Of a stretch of DNA of 36,183 nt, positions 8,022 through 17,300 are shown piece by piece. The translations under genes were made by a program, and so were the position numbers. Within the stretch, counting starts at the first letter, position 1. Each line of letters opens with the position of its first letter. This stretch comes from CAZOBJ01 sp964577825 (lineage in GTDB: Bacteria; Planctomycetota; SZUA-567; JAFGNG01). The notes beneath the pieces were generated by a model that did not search any database, had not been told where the DNA came from, and saw only the letters and a program-made list of their open reading frames with translations. The stretch is from NCBI GenBank assembly GCA_964577825.1, contig CAZOBJ010000026.1:1-36183 (forward strand), written 5' to 3'.

Positions 8022-8552
8022 TCAGTAGGCCGCGTCCGCGTAGGCCACCCAGCCGCCCGCGTCTAGCAGGCGGCGGTCGAAGTCGCTGAGGGCAAACGAG
8101 CAGGTCTTGCGCCGCCCGCCTGCGGTCAGGGTGAGCGTGGATTTGGCGAGGTCGAAGCGCATCGTGGGCCGGCCCCGGCGCGCGAGCTGGAAAAGCGCGT
8201 CGATATCCTCGGCGCCGAGTTCCACGGCGAGCAGCCCGCAGTTGAACATGTTCTGGCGGAAGATCCGGCTGAAGCTCTCGGCCACTACCGCGGTGATGCC
8301 GTTCACCTCCAGTGCCCAGGCCGCGTGCTCGCGCGAGGACCCGCACCCGAAGTTGCGCCGGGAGAGAATCACCGCGGCGTCCTCCACCTGCGCGCCGCCC
8401 GGGGCGAAGCCCTCCGGGTCCAGGTCCTCCAACAGGTGCGGCTTGAGCGCGGGCTTGGTGATCTCGGTCAGGTACTTGGCCGGGATGATCTCGTCGGTGT
8501 TGATGTCGTCGCGGTCGAGCACGAGCACGGGTCCGCCGAAGCGCGTGGTCAT
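8022..8552 (-). CDS. leuD: 3-isopropylmalate dehydratase small subunit, LeuD/aconitase swivel domain (176 aa)
   Basis: Small subunit partner of LeuC, converting 2-isopropylmalate to 3-isopropylmalate in leucine synthesis. The swivel-domain signatures are present: DRDDINTDEIIPAKYLTE near the N-terminus and RRNFGCGSSREHA near residue 65, with the FGCGSSREH loop for substrate binding. The length of 176 fits the archaeal/short LeuD class. The start ATG 8552 has AAAGGCGG upstream; upstream in-frame starts would add a non-conserved tail. Unusually it is not next to leuC, which lies 4 kb upstream on the same strand. A related activity (homoaconitase or methyl-substituted malate dehydratase) cannot be excluded. 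Confidence 0.88.
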   Translation of the reverse strand: MTTRFGGPVLVLDRDDINTDEIIPAKYLTEITKPALKPHLLEDLDPEGFAPGGAQVEDAAVILSRRNFGCGSSREHAAWALEVNGITAVVAESFSRIFRQNMFNCGLLAVELGAEDIDALFQLARRGRPTMRFDLAKSTLTLTAGGRRKTCSFALSDFDRRLLDAGGWVAYADAAY

Positions 8553-8643
8553 GATCCGCCTTTCGATTCGAGCCGCAGGGTTCGACTGCGTCCGAGCGCA
8601 GCCGTATGTAAGCACAAACCCGTCCGCGGGGCAAGGGTCGGCT

Positions 8644-10158
8644 TCACACGGGCGCGTCGCCGGGCGGCGGGGGCTCGACGCCCAGCTCCCCGGCCGCCTC
8701 GCGCACGATGGAGTCGAGCTCGTCCGCGAGGCCGTCGTCGGGTTCGAGCTGGGCCCCCGCGGCGCGCTGGGCCACGCACGCCTCGTGCGCCTGGGCGAGG
8801 AGCTCGTCGGTTTGCGTCCTGTCCCGGTCGTGGTGCGCGCCCGCGGTCAGGCCCCGGAAGAAGAACCGGCTCAGCGGCAGCTCGTCGCGGTAGCGGCCCA
8901 GCGTATGGTCGTGGGTGAGGAAGGTGTCGCTCTCGAACCCTGCGTCCAGGATGGCCTCCAGGCCCAGGGCGGCCTCGGAGGTGTCGAAGTCGCTGAACAG
9001 GTCCAGGTTCTCGAGCAGGATCTGTGCGTCCATGACCGCCTGTTCGGGCGAGAACAGGTTGCTGCACGCCAGCGACCCCAGGCCGGGGCTGCCCCCGCCC
9101 TTGAGCGCCTTGAAGAAGGTGGCGGCCATGGCCATCTCGTAACAGGCCTGCAGGCCGGGCTCGTTCGCCTCGCGGTAGAAGGTCAGGAAGTCGACCTGCA
9201 CGCCCAGGCCGCGCATGAGCTCGGCGAAGGCCATGTTCTGCCGCAGGGCCCGGAACCCGTAGTACTGCACGCGGCCGGTGTCCATGTCCATCTGCCCGGT
9301 GGCGGGCATGGTGGCGAGCTTCGCGCCCGGGCGCAGGATGCGCAGGACGCTCAGCGCGCCCAGCACCTCGGCGAGCCCGGTCACGCACGCACCGGCCACG
9401 GTCACGGGCGCGGACATGCCCGAGACGGTCATGGTGCCGAACCCGAGCGTGTCGCACACGCCCTGGTCGAAGGCCGCGAGCAGGGTGTCGAGCGCGCGCG
9501 GGTCGATCTTCAACGGCAGGCTCACCCACTCCATGGCGGGCATGGTCGGCCGGTATCCGCGCGCGTCGGCGACCGCCCGTTCCATGCGCGCGAGGTACTT
9601 CACATGCAAAGGCACGAGCGGAAAGCTGTGGAAGACCGGCTTGCAGCACCATCGCGCCATGAGCGCGTACCCCTCCAGGGTCTCCAGGAGCGGGCGCCCG
9701 CCCGTACCGTGCAGGTGCAGGGGCGTGCTCAGGCGCACGATCTTGTCGCATCCGTTGGCCCAGTGGCAGACCTGCCGAAGGGTCGCGCGCGTGGCGGGCA
9801 GGGCTGCCCACCGGTCCCAGTCGAACAACTGGTTCGCGCCGCTTCCCACGCCCAGGCGTGCGGGCCGGCGCTTCTGGCGCAGAGGCCCGGGCCGCTTGGT
9901 CGGCACCGGGGACGTGGCGCGCAGCACGTCGATCGTCTGTTCCAGGTCCTGCGCGTCGAAGCGGACCACGGACCGGGTGCGGTCGACCCGGGCCCCGCGG
10001 TCGGCGAGCTCGTCGAGGTACCCCGCGTGCCGGATGCCAACACCCGTGTGCGCGAGCACGGCGAAGGCGGCGTCCACCGCGCGTTTGCGCGAGGACTCGT
10101 TCCATACGAGCAGGGGCCCGAACTGGTTGACCGGGACGTTTAGATACGCGCGGTCCAT
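8644..10158 (-). CDS. MttB-family (trimethylamine methyltransferase superfamily) protein, non-pyrrolysine (504 aa)
   Basis: Members of this superfamily demethylate quaternary amines such as glycine betaine, proline betaine or carnitine and pass the methyl group to a corrinoid protein. Recognisable features are the N-terminal LVWNESSRKRAVDAAFAVLAHTGV, the TIM-barrel strands such as CVTGLAEVLGALSVL and TMPATGQMDMDTG, and the C-terminal LDAGFESDTFLTHDHTLGRYRDEL. The reading frame is uninterrupted and ends at TGA, so it has no amber (pyrrolysine) codon; archaeal-type TMA activity is not expected. No corrinoid protein, RamA-type activator or MtgA-type partner is adjacent. Start ATG 10158 is chosen because residues before it are non-conserved; its ribosome-binding site is weak. 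It sits 22 bases after the PIG-L gene. Substrate unknown. Confidence 0.82.
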   Translation of the reverse strand: MDRAYLNVPVNQFGPLLVWNESSRKRAVDAAFAVLAHTGVGIRHAGYLDELADRGARVDRTRSVVRFDAQDLEQTIDVLRATSPVPTKRPGPLRQKRRPARLGVGSGANQLFDWDRWAALPATRATLRQVCHWANGCDKIVRLSTPLHLHGTGGRPLLETLEGYALMARWCCKPVFHSFPLVPLHVKYLARMERAVADARGYRPTMPAMEWVSLPLKIDPRALDTLLAAFDQGVCDTLGFGTMTVSGMSAPVTVAGACVTGLAEVLGALSVLRILRPGAKLATMPATGQMDMDTGRVQYYGFRALRQNMAFAELMRGLGVQVDFLTFYREANEPGLQACYEMAMAATFFKALKGGGSPGLGSLACSNLFSPEQAVMDAQILLENLDLFSDFDTSEAALGLEAILDAGFESDTFLTHDHTLGRYRDELPLSRFFFRGLTAGAHHDRDRTQTDELLAQAHEACVAQRAAGAQLEPDDGLADELDSIVREAAGELGVEPPPPGDAPV

Positions 10159-10180
10159 GCCGGCTCTTCGCTTTTGGCCC

Positions 10181-10972
10181 TCACCCGAGCTCTCGCTCGT
10201 AGGCCGCGTCGATGACCGCGTGCTCGCGCAGGGCTGCGTACAGGGGGTCGGCCTCGGGTGCGCAAAAGCCCAGGGCGTTGCGCCGCCGCCAGCCCTCGGC
10301 ATAGGCGAACGCGCCACAGAGCGCGCCCGTCTCGCGATGGATCGTCTCCATGGCGTGGAGGTACGAGTCCATGCCCTGGCTGTGGTCGAGCCATTCCTTT
10401 TGGCTTTTGTGGCAGGCGAGCATGTCGCGCTTGCGGTCGAGCACGTCGGTGATGTCCACGTACAGGCCGCTGCGCACGAGTCGGCGCAACGGATCCCGGT
10501 TGCCGTGCGGGGGCGCGTGGTACACGGTTACAGGCTGGTCTACGGGCTCGCGGGGCGGGTCCGTGGGAAAGGGCACCATGCCCCGGCAGAAGGCCGCGCT
10601 CACGGCCAAGCGCACGGTGTTCTGGTGGTCCTCCATGTAGTCGGACGGCGACTGCACGAGCAGGATCTCGGGCGCCACCTCGCGCATGATCGCGGCCAGG
10701 CGGCGCAGGGTCTTGGGCTCGTAGAGGACCACCATGTCATCGGTGAGCGGCGGATGCCAGGTCGCGCCCAGGAGCCGCGCGGCCTGTTGCGCTTCCTCGC
10801 GGCGCATGCGCACGATCGTGTCTCTGTCATGGACCGCGGTGCCGCACGAGCCGTTGGCCACGTTCATGTAGTGGAGCTCGTACCCGGCCTCGCGCAGGCG
10901 CCACAGGGTGCCGGCCATGTAAAACTCGATGTCGTCCGGATGACAGGCGCAGGCAAAGGCGATCTTGGCCAT
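10181..10972 (-). CDS. PIG-L/LmbE family deacetylase (263 aa)
   Basis: Zinc-dependent N-deacetylase family acting on N-acetylglucosamine-type substrates (for example GlcNAc-PI, MshB and BshB substrates). The signature CACHPDDIEFYMAGT near residues 9-23 corresponds to the AHPDDE zinc motif, with I for E in the DDE position followed by a Glu, and the third zinc ligand region SDYMEDHQNT is near residue 110. The length is usual for the family. The ribosome-binding site GAGGAG lies six bases before ATG and contains the upstream gene's stop codon, so translation is likely coupled to the NagB-like gene. In Bacteroidetes a NagB domain and a PIG-L domain occur fused in one protein, which supports joint function here. 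The substrate is unknown. Confidence 0.86.
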   Translation of the reverse strand: MAKIAFACACHPDDIEFYMAGTLWRLREAGYELHYMNVANGSCGTAVHDRDTIVRMRREEAQQAARLLGATWHPPLTDDMVVLYEPKTLRRLAAIMREVAPEILLVQSPSDYMEDHQNTVRLAVSAAFCRGMVPFPTDPPREPVDQPVTVYHAPPHGNRDPLRRLVRSGLYVDITDVLDRKRDMLACHKSQKEWLDHSQGMDSYLHAMETIHRETGALCGAFAYAEGWRRRNALGFCAPEADPLYAALREHAVIDAAYERELG

Positions 10973-10982
10973 GAAGGGCTCC

Positions 10983-11909
10983 TCAGTGCATCTCGACCTC
11001 GCAGGTCCCCACGCCCGGACGCAGGAAGTTGAACTGGACGTTGGGGTGGTCGGCCAACAGCGACATGGGCACCGCGCTGTCCGGGATGCGCTTGCCGATC
11101 ATGAGCGTCGTGAGCCGCATGCCGAAGGGGTTGTCGTGGTAGCCAGGATGCCAGATGGAGACCTTGTCGGCCTTCCAGGTCTCCACCGGCCCCACGGTCA
11201 CCGCGCGGTCGGGCACGTTCTGCACCACCCCGCCGCCCGAGGTGCGCGCGTTCTGGATCAAGGTCATGGGATGCAGGTCCACGACCCGCGTGGCCAGCTT
11301 GCGGTACGCCTCCGGGCTCGGCGGCGCGTCCTGGTGGGCGCCCTCGCGCTTGGGCGGGTCGTTGAAGGCCCAGTGCTTGACCTCGCCCTGGCCGCCCTGC
11401 ATGACCGCGCAGCGCACCTGGTCCCAGGACGCGCGGTAGGGCGCGGTGTCCACGCCCGGGAAGTGGAGGTTCGCCTCGGGCATGCGCAGCTTCTCGTCGA
11501 TGCGCCCGAAGCACAGGTCCATGTCCGTTTTGGCGAACCCCAGGGGGAAGTCGCGCCCGGCCTCCCGGTCGCCGACCACCCACTCGTCCATGCCCCAGAA
11601 GTGCGCCTCGCGCACGTCGAGCGCCAGGGCGTTGACGATCCGGGCCACGAGCGGCAGCTGCTCGGTGGGCCCGATCGGCCCGCACACCCCGCACGGATTG
11701 TCCGCAGTGGACCGGCGCCAGGCGTCGACATACTCCAACGCCTCGGCGAGGAAGAAGTCCTCCGCGGTCTCGTAGAACCGCACGTCGAACCCCTCGCGCG
11801 AGAGGCCCTGCATGTCCGCGGGCCTCAAACGCGCCGCGTCGTCGAGGATCTCGCGGTCCAGGGTGGTGTAGTCCCACCAACCCGGGGCCACCTTGCTGAC
11901 AGGCCGCAT
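10983..11909 (-). CDS. NagB-like glucosamine-6-phosphate isomerase/deaminase family protein (308 aa)
   Basis: Member of the sugar-phosphate isomerase fold that includes glucosamine-6-phosphate deaminase and 6-phosphogluconolactonase. Supporting segments are the HFWGMDEWVV motif near residue 90 (NagB usually has a Phe/Met-Asp-Glu-Tyr/Trp motif here), GFAKTDMDLCFGRID, and a C-terminal segment with TLMIGKR and PMSLLADHPNVQFNF. The N-terminal 45 residues look specific to this subgroup. Start ATG 11909 has AAGGAAAGGAG upstream. It ends 10 bases before the PIG-L gene and follows a lipoprotein gene by 49 bases. The precise substrate is uncertain; amino-sugar phosphate is the family-based expectation. 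Confidence 0.78.
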   Translation of the reverse strand: MRPVSKVAPGWWDYTTLDREILDDAARLRPADMQGLSREGFDVRFYETAEDFFLAEALEYVDAWRRSTADNPCGVCGPIGPTEQLPLVARIVNALALDVREAHFWGMDEWVVGDREAGRDFPLGFAKTDMDLCFGRIDEKLRMPEANLHFPGVDTAPYRASWDQVRCAVMQGGQGEVKHWAFNDPPKREGAHQDAPPSPEAYRKLATRVVDLHPMTLIQNARTSGGGVVQNVPDRAVTVGPVETWKADKVSIWHPGYHDNPFGMRLTTLMIGKRIPDSAVPMSLLADHPNVQFNFLRPGVGTCEVEMH

Positions 11910-11958
11910 ACGGGCTCCTTTCCTTGCGTGACGCGCGGACCGAGCTCGCGTCGCGCGC

Positions 11959-12594
11959 TCAGTCCATGGGCTCGATGTACTCGGCGACGTCGCCCACGCG
12001 CACGGGCCGGGGCCCCTCGGTCCGCAGCACCAGCGCGAGCACGGTGCGCTGGCGGCCGCTCTCGTCCGGGCGCAGGCGCGCACGGCCCACGTGGGTCTCG
12101 CCGTAGGTGATGTCGAACTCCGCGCGCGCGGGCACGTACGTGGGCTCGCGGAAGTCGATGAGCACCTCCTGTCCGCCGCGCACGACCTGGATGATCTGGC
12201 CGATGACCTGGGTGCGGTCGCGCATGGCCAAGTCTCCGGCCTCGAACGGGACCGGCGGCTTCGTGAGCGCCCGGGCTGCACTACGCCGGCGCATCACCTC
12301 GACCACGCGCACCTGGGCCAGGCGCTGGCGCTCGCGGTACACGTCGAACCGCATGCCCGGCAGCACCCCGTGGTCGTCGCCCACGCTCAGGTCCAGCACG
12401 GACTCGTCGGCCCGAAGCACGAGCCCGTTCATGGACAGCACGGGCTGCGAGGGCGGCGGGCCCTCCCGGGGCCCGGCGACCGGCGTGCCGTTGCATCCAG
12501 CGCCGCCCAGGCCCAGCAGGAGCGCGAGCAGTAGGCCGGGGGCGAACGGGACGGGGCGACATAACTTCGCTGCGGTGGTGCTTGGGCGGTTCAC
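11959..12594 (-). CDS. Small lipoprotein of unknown function (211 aa)
   Basis: The N-terminus has a charged start, a Leu-rich hydrophobic stretch (FAPGLLLALLLGLG) and the lipobox GAGC at about residue 33, so it is predicted to be lipid-anchored and exported. The remaining part holds two similar beta-rich modules of the pattern GVLPGMRFDVYRE...VRVVEVM and GQIIQVVRGG...FDITYG...GRARL, reminiscent of SH3-like/FlgT C-terminal-type barrels; that resemblance is weak. Start GTG 12594 overlaps the leuC stop codon by four bases (GTGA), with GGAGGAA upstream, so it is translationally coupled to leuC. No link to leucine synthesis is obvious. Confidence 0.75.
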   Translation of the reverse strand: MNRPSTTAAKLCRPVPFAPGLLLALLLGLGGAGCNGTPVAGPREGPPPSQPVLSMNGLVLRADESVLDLSVGDDHGVLPGMRFDVYRERQRLAQVRVVEVMRRRSAARALTKPPVPFEAGDLAMRDRTQVIGQIIQVVRGGQEVLIDFREPTYVPARAEFDITYGETHVGRARLRPDESGRQRTVLALVLRTEGPRPVRVGDVAEYIEPMD

Positions 12595-13940
12595 GGGCTT
12601 TCCTCCTGGCCGGCGGGCGCGCCCGCGCGTTTGCGGCCGCGACGCCCGCTCGAGCGGGCACGCACCCGGCGGGGATCGGCGATCGCGCCCTCGAGCGCAG
12701 TGGCGGCCGCCGTGGCCGGGCTCATTAGATGAACCATGCCTCCCCGGCCCATGCGGCCGGAGAAGTTGCGATTCGTGGTGCTGGCGCACACCTCGCCCGG
12801 GGCGAGCACGCCGTTGGACATGCCCAGGCACGCGCCGCAGGTCGGGTTGGTGACGCAGAACCCCGCGTCCAGGAAGACCCGGATGAGCCCCTCGGCGTCG
12901 GCACGGGCAAAGACGTCCGGCGTGGCGGGACTCAGGATCCCGCGGACGTTCGGGTGGATGGTGCGCCCGCGCAAAAGCTCGGCGGCTGCGCGCAGGTCCT
13001 CGAGCCGGCCGTTCGTGCAGCTGCCGATGTAGACCTGGTCGACCGCGGTGCCGGCCACCTCGTCCACGTCGCGCACCTCGTCCGGCTTGGTCCCAACGGT
13101 CACCTGGGGCGCGAGGGCGGAGACGTCCAGGCGCACGCTGCGCTCGTACGCGGCGTCCGGGTCGCTCGCCCAGGCGCGGTAGTCGGCCAGCGCCGCGGCC
13201 CGGGTGCGGTAGGTCTTGCGGATGTACGGCCACAGGTAGTCCACGGTCACGCGGTCGGGCATGCAGATGCCGCTCGTGGCGCCCGCCTCGATGGCCATGT
13301 TGCACACGGTCATGCGCGCGTCCATGGACATCCGGTCGATGGCCGGGCCGTGGAACTCGAGCACGCACCCCACCGCCCCGCGCACGGTCAGGTCCTTGAG
13401 CAGGCGCAGGATCACGTCCTTGGCCGACACCCGGCGCGGCAGCCGGCCGGTGACCTCCACCTTGATCGCGCGCGGGTCGCGCAGCGCGCAGATGCCCTTG
13501 AGGATGCCCACCTCCAGGTCCGTGGTCCCCACCCCCGCGGCGAACGCGCCGAAGGCCCCGTGCGTGCAGGTGTGGCTGTCTCCCATGATGACCACCTGGC
13601 CGGGCCGGATGAACCCCTGCTCGGGGAACAGGGCGTGGCAGACCCCGTTGCGGCCCACGTCGAACCAGTGGGGCAGCTCGTGGCGGCGCGCCCAGTCGCG
13701 CAGCACCTTGCCCTGGAGCGCGGTCTTGGTGTCCTTGGCCGGGGTGACGTGGTCGATGACCGCCATGATCTTGTCGCGGTCGAAGACCCGGTCCAGGCCG
13801 CGGGCCTCCAGGTCGGTGATGGCCATGGGCGTGGTGATCTCGTGGCAGAGCACACGGTCCACGCGCAGCACATTCATGCCCGGCGCGGGCCGGTCGATGC
13901 GGTGGGCGTCAAAGACCTTGTCCGCGAGCGTGCGGCCCAT
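12591..13940 (-). CDS. leuC: 3-isopropylmalate dehydratase large subunit, LeuC/aconitase family (449 aa)
   Basis: 4Fe-4S dehydratase that isomerises isopropylmalate with LeuD. The cluster cysteines are visible in YIGSCTNGR (near residue 290) and NPTCGACLG (about 350-360), and substrate-binding signatures include MGDSHTCTHGAFGAFAAGVGTT (near 118). The size matches the archaeal-type LeuC (about 420 residues) plus a basic C-terminal tail (RRVRARSSGRRGRKR) not part of the enzyme core. Start ATG 13940 has AGGGAGA upstream, and a good sigma-70 promoter lies 37 bases before it. First gene of an apparent minus-strand operon. Homoaconitase-type specificity is possible but leucine synthesis is the simplest reading. 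Confidence 0.9.
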   Translation of the reverse strand: MGRTLADKVFDAHRIDRPAPGMNVLRVDRVLCHEITTPMAITDLEARGLDRVFDRDKIMAVIDHVTPAKDTKTALQGKVLRDWARRHELPHWFDVGRNGVCHALFPEQGFIRPGQVVIMGDSHTCTHGAFGAFAAGVGTTDLEVGILKGICALRDPRAIKVEVTGRLPRRVSAKDVILRLLKDLTVRGAVGCVLEFHGPAIDRMSMDARMTVCNMAIEAGATSGICMPDRVTVDYLWPYIRKTYRTRAAALADYRAWASDPDAAYERSVRLDVSALAPQVTVGTKPDEVRDVDEVAGTAVDQVYIGSCTNGRLEDLRAAAELLRGRTIHPNVRGILSPATPDVFARADAEGLIRVFLDAGFCVTNPTCGACLGMSNGVLAPGEVCASTTNRNFSGRMGRGGMVHLMSPATAAATALEGAIADPRRVRARSSGRRGRKRAGAPAGQEESP

Positions 13941-13976
13941 GCGGCGTCTCCCTGGCGCAGGTTCCCTCGGCCTGCG

Positions 13977-14005
13977 ATTCTACCGCCCGGCCTGCGCGAT
14001 GGCAA
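13977..14005 (-). promoter_or_regulatory. Sigma-70-type promoter of the leuC operon
   Basis: On the minus strand: TTGCCA (5 of 6 to consensus), a 17-base spacer, then TAGAAT (5 of 6). A start site near 13970 would leave a leader of about 30 bases containing the leuC ribosome-binding site. The -35 overlaps the T-run of the preceding terminator. Confidence 0.7.
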
Positions 14006-14030
14006 CAGAAACGCGCCCCCGGCGGGCGCG
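14004..14030 (-). terminator. Rho-independent terminator of the RND operon
   Basis: Minus strand: a stem CGCGCCC (14030-14024) and GGGCGCG (14018-14012) with a 5-base loop, followed by TTTCTGTT. It lies about 290 bases after the RND permease stop and just before the leuC promoter. Confidence 0.6.
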
Positions 14031-14067
14031 GGAGCCAGTCTCTTTCCCTCCGCTGAAGCTGTTCCCC

Positions 14068-14161
14068 CTCCCTCCGGGAGGGAGAAATAGTTCTGCGCAA
14101 AGAAGCGTATGCAGTCAAGCTCGACGTCCCTCACCCCAGCCCTCTCCCGAGGGGAGAGGGA
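14068..14161. repeat. Palindromic repeat cluster (copy 2 plus a shorter relative)
   Basis: 14128-14161 repeats the element seen at 7044: CCCTCACCCCAG, then stem CCCTCTCCC (14140-14148), loop GAG, and GGGAGAGGG (14152-14160). A second near-perfect palindrome, CTCCCTCC-G-GGAGGGAG, occupies 14068-14084. Together with the terminator and leuC promoter these account for most of the 376-base gap 13941-14316; 14165-14316 shows no clear element. Confidence 0.75.
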
Positions 14162-14316
14162 GTGTTCCGCCTTCCGGGAGGGGCTGCGCGAGAGGGAAGT
14201 GATCGTGCAGGCAGACGCGCCGCCCTGCCCGCTTGGCGTACTCGGCGCGAGCGTGCGGAACGGACCTTTCTTCGTCAAGGCTTCGCAGGGCTGCCAGGGC
14301 TTCGGGGATCTGCGGC

Positions 14317-17300
14317 CTATCCGTCCGGTGGCGGGCGGCGGTCGTTGTCTTCGGGGTCCCTGGGCAGCCCGGTGCGGCGCCAGAAGAAGCGCCAGTAGGC
14401 GTCGTGCACGGCGCGGTACCCGCGCGCCAGGCCGCCGGCCACCGCCTGGAAGAGGCGCCACAGGCAGGACTGCAAGTCGTCGAGCAGGCTGAAGAGCACG
14501 GGCACCGCAACCAAGGTCAACATCGTGGCCACCGCCAGGCCGAAGATGACCGCCACGGCCATGCTCTGCCACCATTGGCTGGACTCGCTCTGGGTCTGGA
14601 GGATCGGGGCGTGCCCTTCGAGCAGGGGATGGAAGTCCATGCTGTACCCGGTCGCCATGGGCACGAGCCCGAGCATGGTGGTGAGCGCCGTGAGCACCAC
14701 GGGCCGCAGCCGGGTGGCGCCCGCGGCCACGATGGCGTCCTCGCGTGCCATGCCCCGCTTGCGCAAGAGCAGCGTGTAGTCCACCAGCACGATGGCGTTG
14801 TTCACCACCACGCCCGCGAGCGAGATGACCCCCACCCCGCTCATCACGATGACGAACGGCAGATCGCACACGCCCAGGCCCAGGAACACGCCGCCCAGGC
14901 TCAGGGCCACGGACGAGAGGATGATGAACGGGAACACGACCGAGTTGAACTGGCTGACCAGGATGAGGAAGATGAGCCCCACCGCCGCGGCGCCCGCCCA
15001 GCGCAGGAACCCCACGGCCTCGCGCTCGTGCAACAGCTCCCCCGCGAAATGGTAGTGGTACCCGGGCGGGAGCTCCAGCCCCGTGCTGGCCGGGGCGAGC
15101 ACCTGTGGATACGCGGCCTCCAGGAACAGGCGGTTGAGCCTGTGGCGGGTGCCCTCGTCCTGTCCGGCCTGGTCGAAGAGTGCGTCCAGGCGCTGCGGGT
15201 CCAGGCGCGCGGGCGCGTTGGGCCCCTGCAAAAGCTCCCTGTAGAGCTCGCGGTTGGGGACCGGCGCCAGGGCGCGGATGTAGTGGTTGAGTCGGTCCGC
15301 GAGCCTGGCGCGCTCCTGCGCCTCGGGGTCCTTGTCGAGCACCGACTGGCCGGTCAGGCATCGCGCGATGGAGGCGAACCCGTCGCGCAGGGCGGCCTTG
15401 AGGCCGTCCCCGCCGTCCGTGGACGGGGCATGGGTGCGCAGGAGCTCGGCCACCTTGTCCGGCGGCCGGGCGGCGCGGAAGTCCTTCAGCTTCTTCCCCT
15501 CGGCCAGAAGCTGCTCCGGGCCGAACAGGGGCGTGCCCGCCAGCACGGCCTCGGCCTCCTTGCGCGCGGTGGGGCCGGTGGTCTTGGTCTCGTCCACGTC
15601 GGCCCGCACGGTCACCACGCGGCCGTGGTCCTTGCGGTTGATGGCCTCCACCCCGCCGGCGTACTCGATCTGGGCGACGGTCGTGAGGGGCACGAGCCCG
15701 TGCGTGGGGCTGGGCAACAGGAGCCGGCGCAACGTGTCCAGCCGCCGGCGGTCCTCTTCCTGGAACTGGACCCGGATGTCGTAGTCCTCGCCCTCGTCGC
15801 GGAACGTGCCCACCTCCACCCCGTTGATGGCCGCGCGCAGGGCGAAGCCGATGAGCTGGGTGTTCAACCCCAGCAACGCGGCGCGCTTGCGGTCCACGCG
15901 CACCTGCAGAGTGGGCGAGCCCTGCTCGAAGTCGTCGCGCACGTTGCGCACGAACGGCACCCCTTCGACGAGCTCCACGGCCTGTTCGGCCACCCGGCCC
16001 AGGGTGTCCAGGTCGTGGCCGGTGATCTCGACCACGATCGGGGCGCCGGTGGGCGGGCCTTGCTGGGGTGCCTCCACGGTCACCTTGGCGCCGACCACCT
16101 CCTGCACGCGGTCGGCCACGCGCTTGGTGGTCTGCTGGCTGGACTCGGTGCGGTGCTCGATGTCCACGAAGTTCGCGGTCACCCGGTTGGGCTGTCCCTG
16201 CCCGAAGAACGTGCCCCCGCCCTGGCCCAGGGCGTCGACGCGCGCGTACACGGACTCCACGTTGGCGAGGTCGCTGGGGCTCGCGTAGGTCCTGTCCAGG
16301 CGTGACCGGTGCGACTTGGCCTTGCGCGCTTCCCCGTAGGCCAGGGTGTCCCGCGGGCCGTAGTCTTCCTCGAAGAGCCGCTTTTCGACCTCCTTGACCA
16401 CACCGTCGCAGTAGGGCAGGTCCGCGCCCTCGGGCATGTCGAGCTCTACATTGACCCGCTCGGGGTCGATGGCCGGGAAGAACTCCGTGGGCGTGCGCAC
16501 GCCCACCCGGTAGACCCAGAAGAGCACGCACACCGCGAAGCAGGCCACCGCGAAGAGGAGCAGCCCCATGCGGGGCAGAAACCGCAACAGGTGGCACGCC
16601 GCCCGGCGCCCGCGCGTGGGCTCCTGCGCAGGGACCGGCACGTGATGCCCGAGCACCCCGCGCAGTACGAACCGGTAGGTGCGGATGATCGGTCCGCCGC
16701 CGGTGAGCATCGGATGCTCGGTGCCGGACATCACCTCGTCGGCCGAGCGCGCCGGGCCCTCGGGCCGCACCCGCATCACGGCCGAGGCCACGGCGGGGTT
16801 GATCACCAGCGCCACGAACAGGCAGCTCGCCAGCAGGGTGATGACCGTGGCCGGCAGGTAGAACATGAAGTCGCCCATGATCCCCGACCACCACAAGAGC
16901 GGCGTGAACGCGGCGATGGTGGTCAACGCCGAGCCGATGACCGGGAACGCCACCTCGCCCGTGGCGCGCATGGCCGCCTCGGTGCGGTCCACGCCCTGCT
17001 GCATGAACCGGTAGATGTTCTCGATGATCACAATGCCGTTGTCCACGAGCATGCCCAGGGCCAGGGTCAGGCTGAACAGAACCACCATGTTCAGGGAGAA
17101 CCCGTACGCGCGAAGCAGGGTGAAGCCCAAGAGCATGGACAGGGGGATGGACAGGCTCACCAGGATCGCATTGCGCAGGCCCATGACCAGGCACACGACC
17201 AGGATGACGAGCAACAGCCCCGTGATGATGTTGTTCTCCAGGTCGCTGACGAGCATGTGGATCTCTTCGCTGTGATCCACGAGCCGGGTGGTGCGGGTGC

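Noticed and set aside
8644..10158. Pyrrolysine-containing trimethylamine methyltransferase
   Set aside because: The full-length frame has no in-frame TAG and ends at TGA; this is a non-pyrrolysine member of the family.
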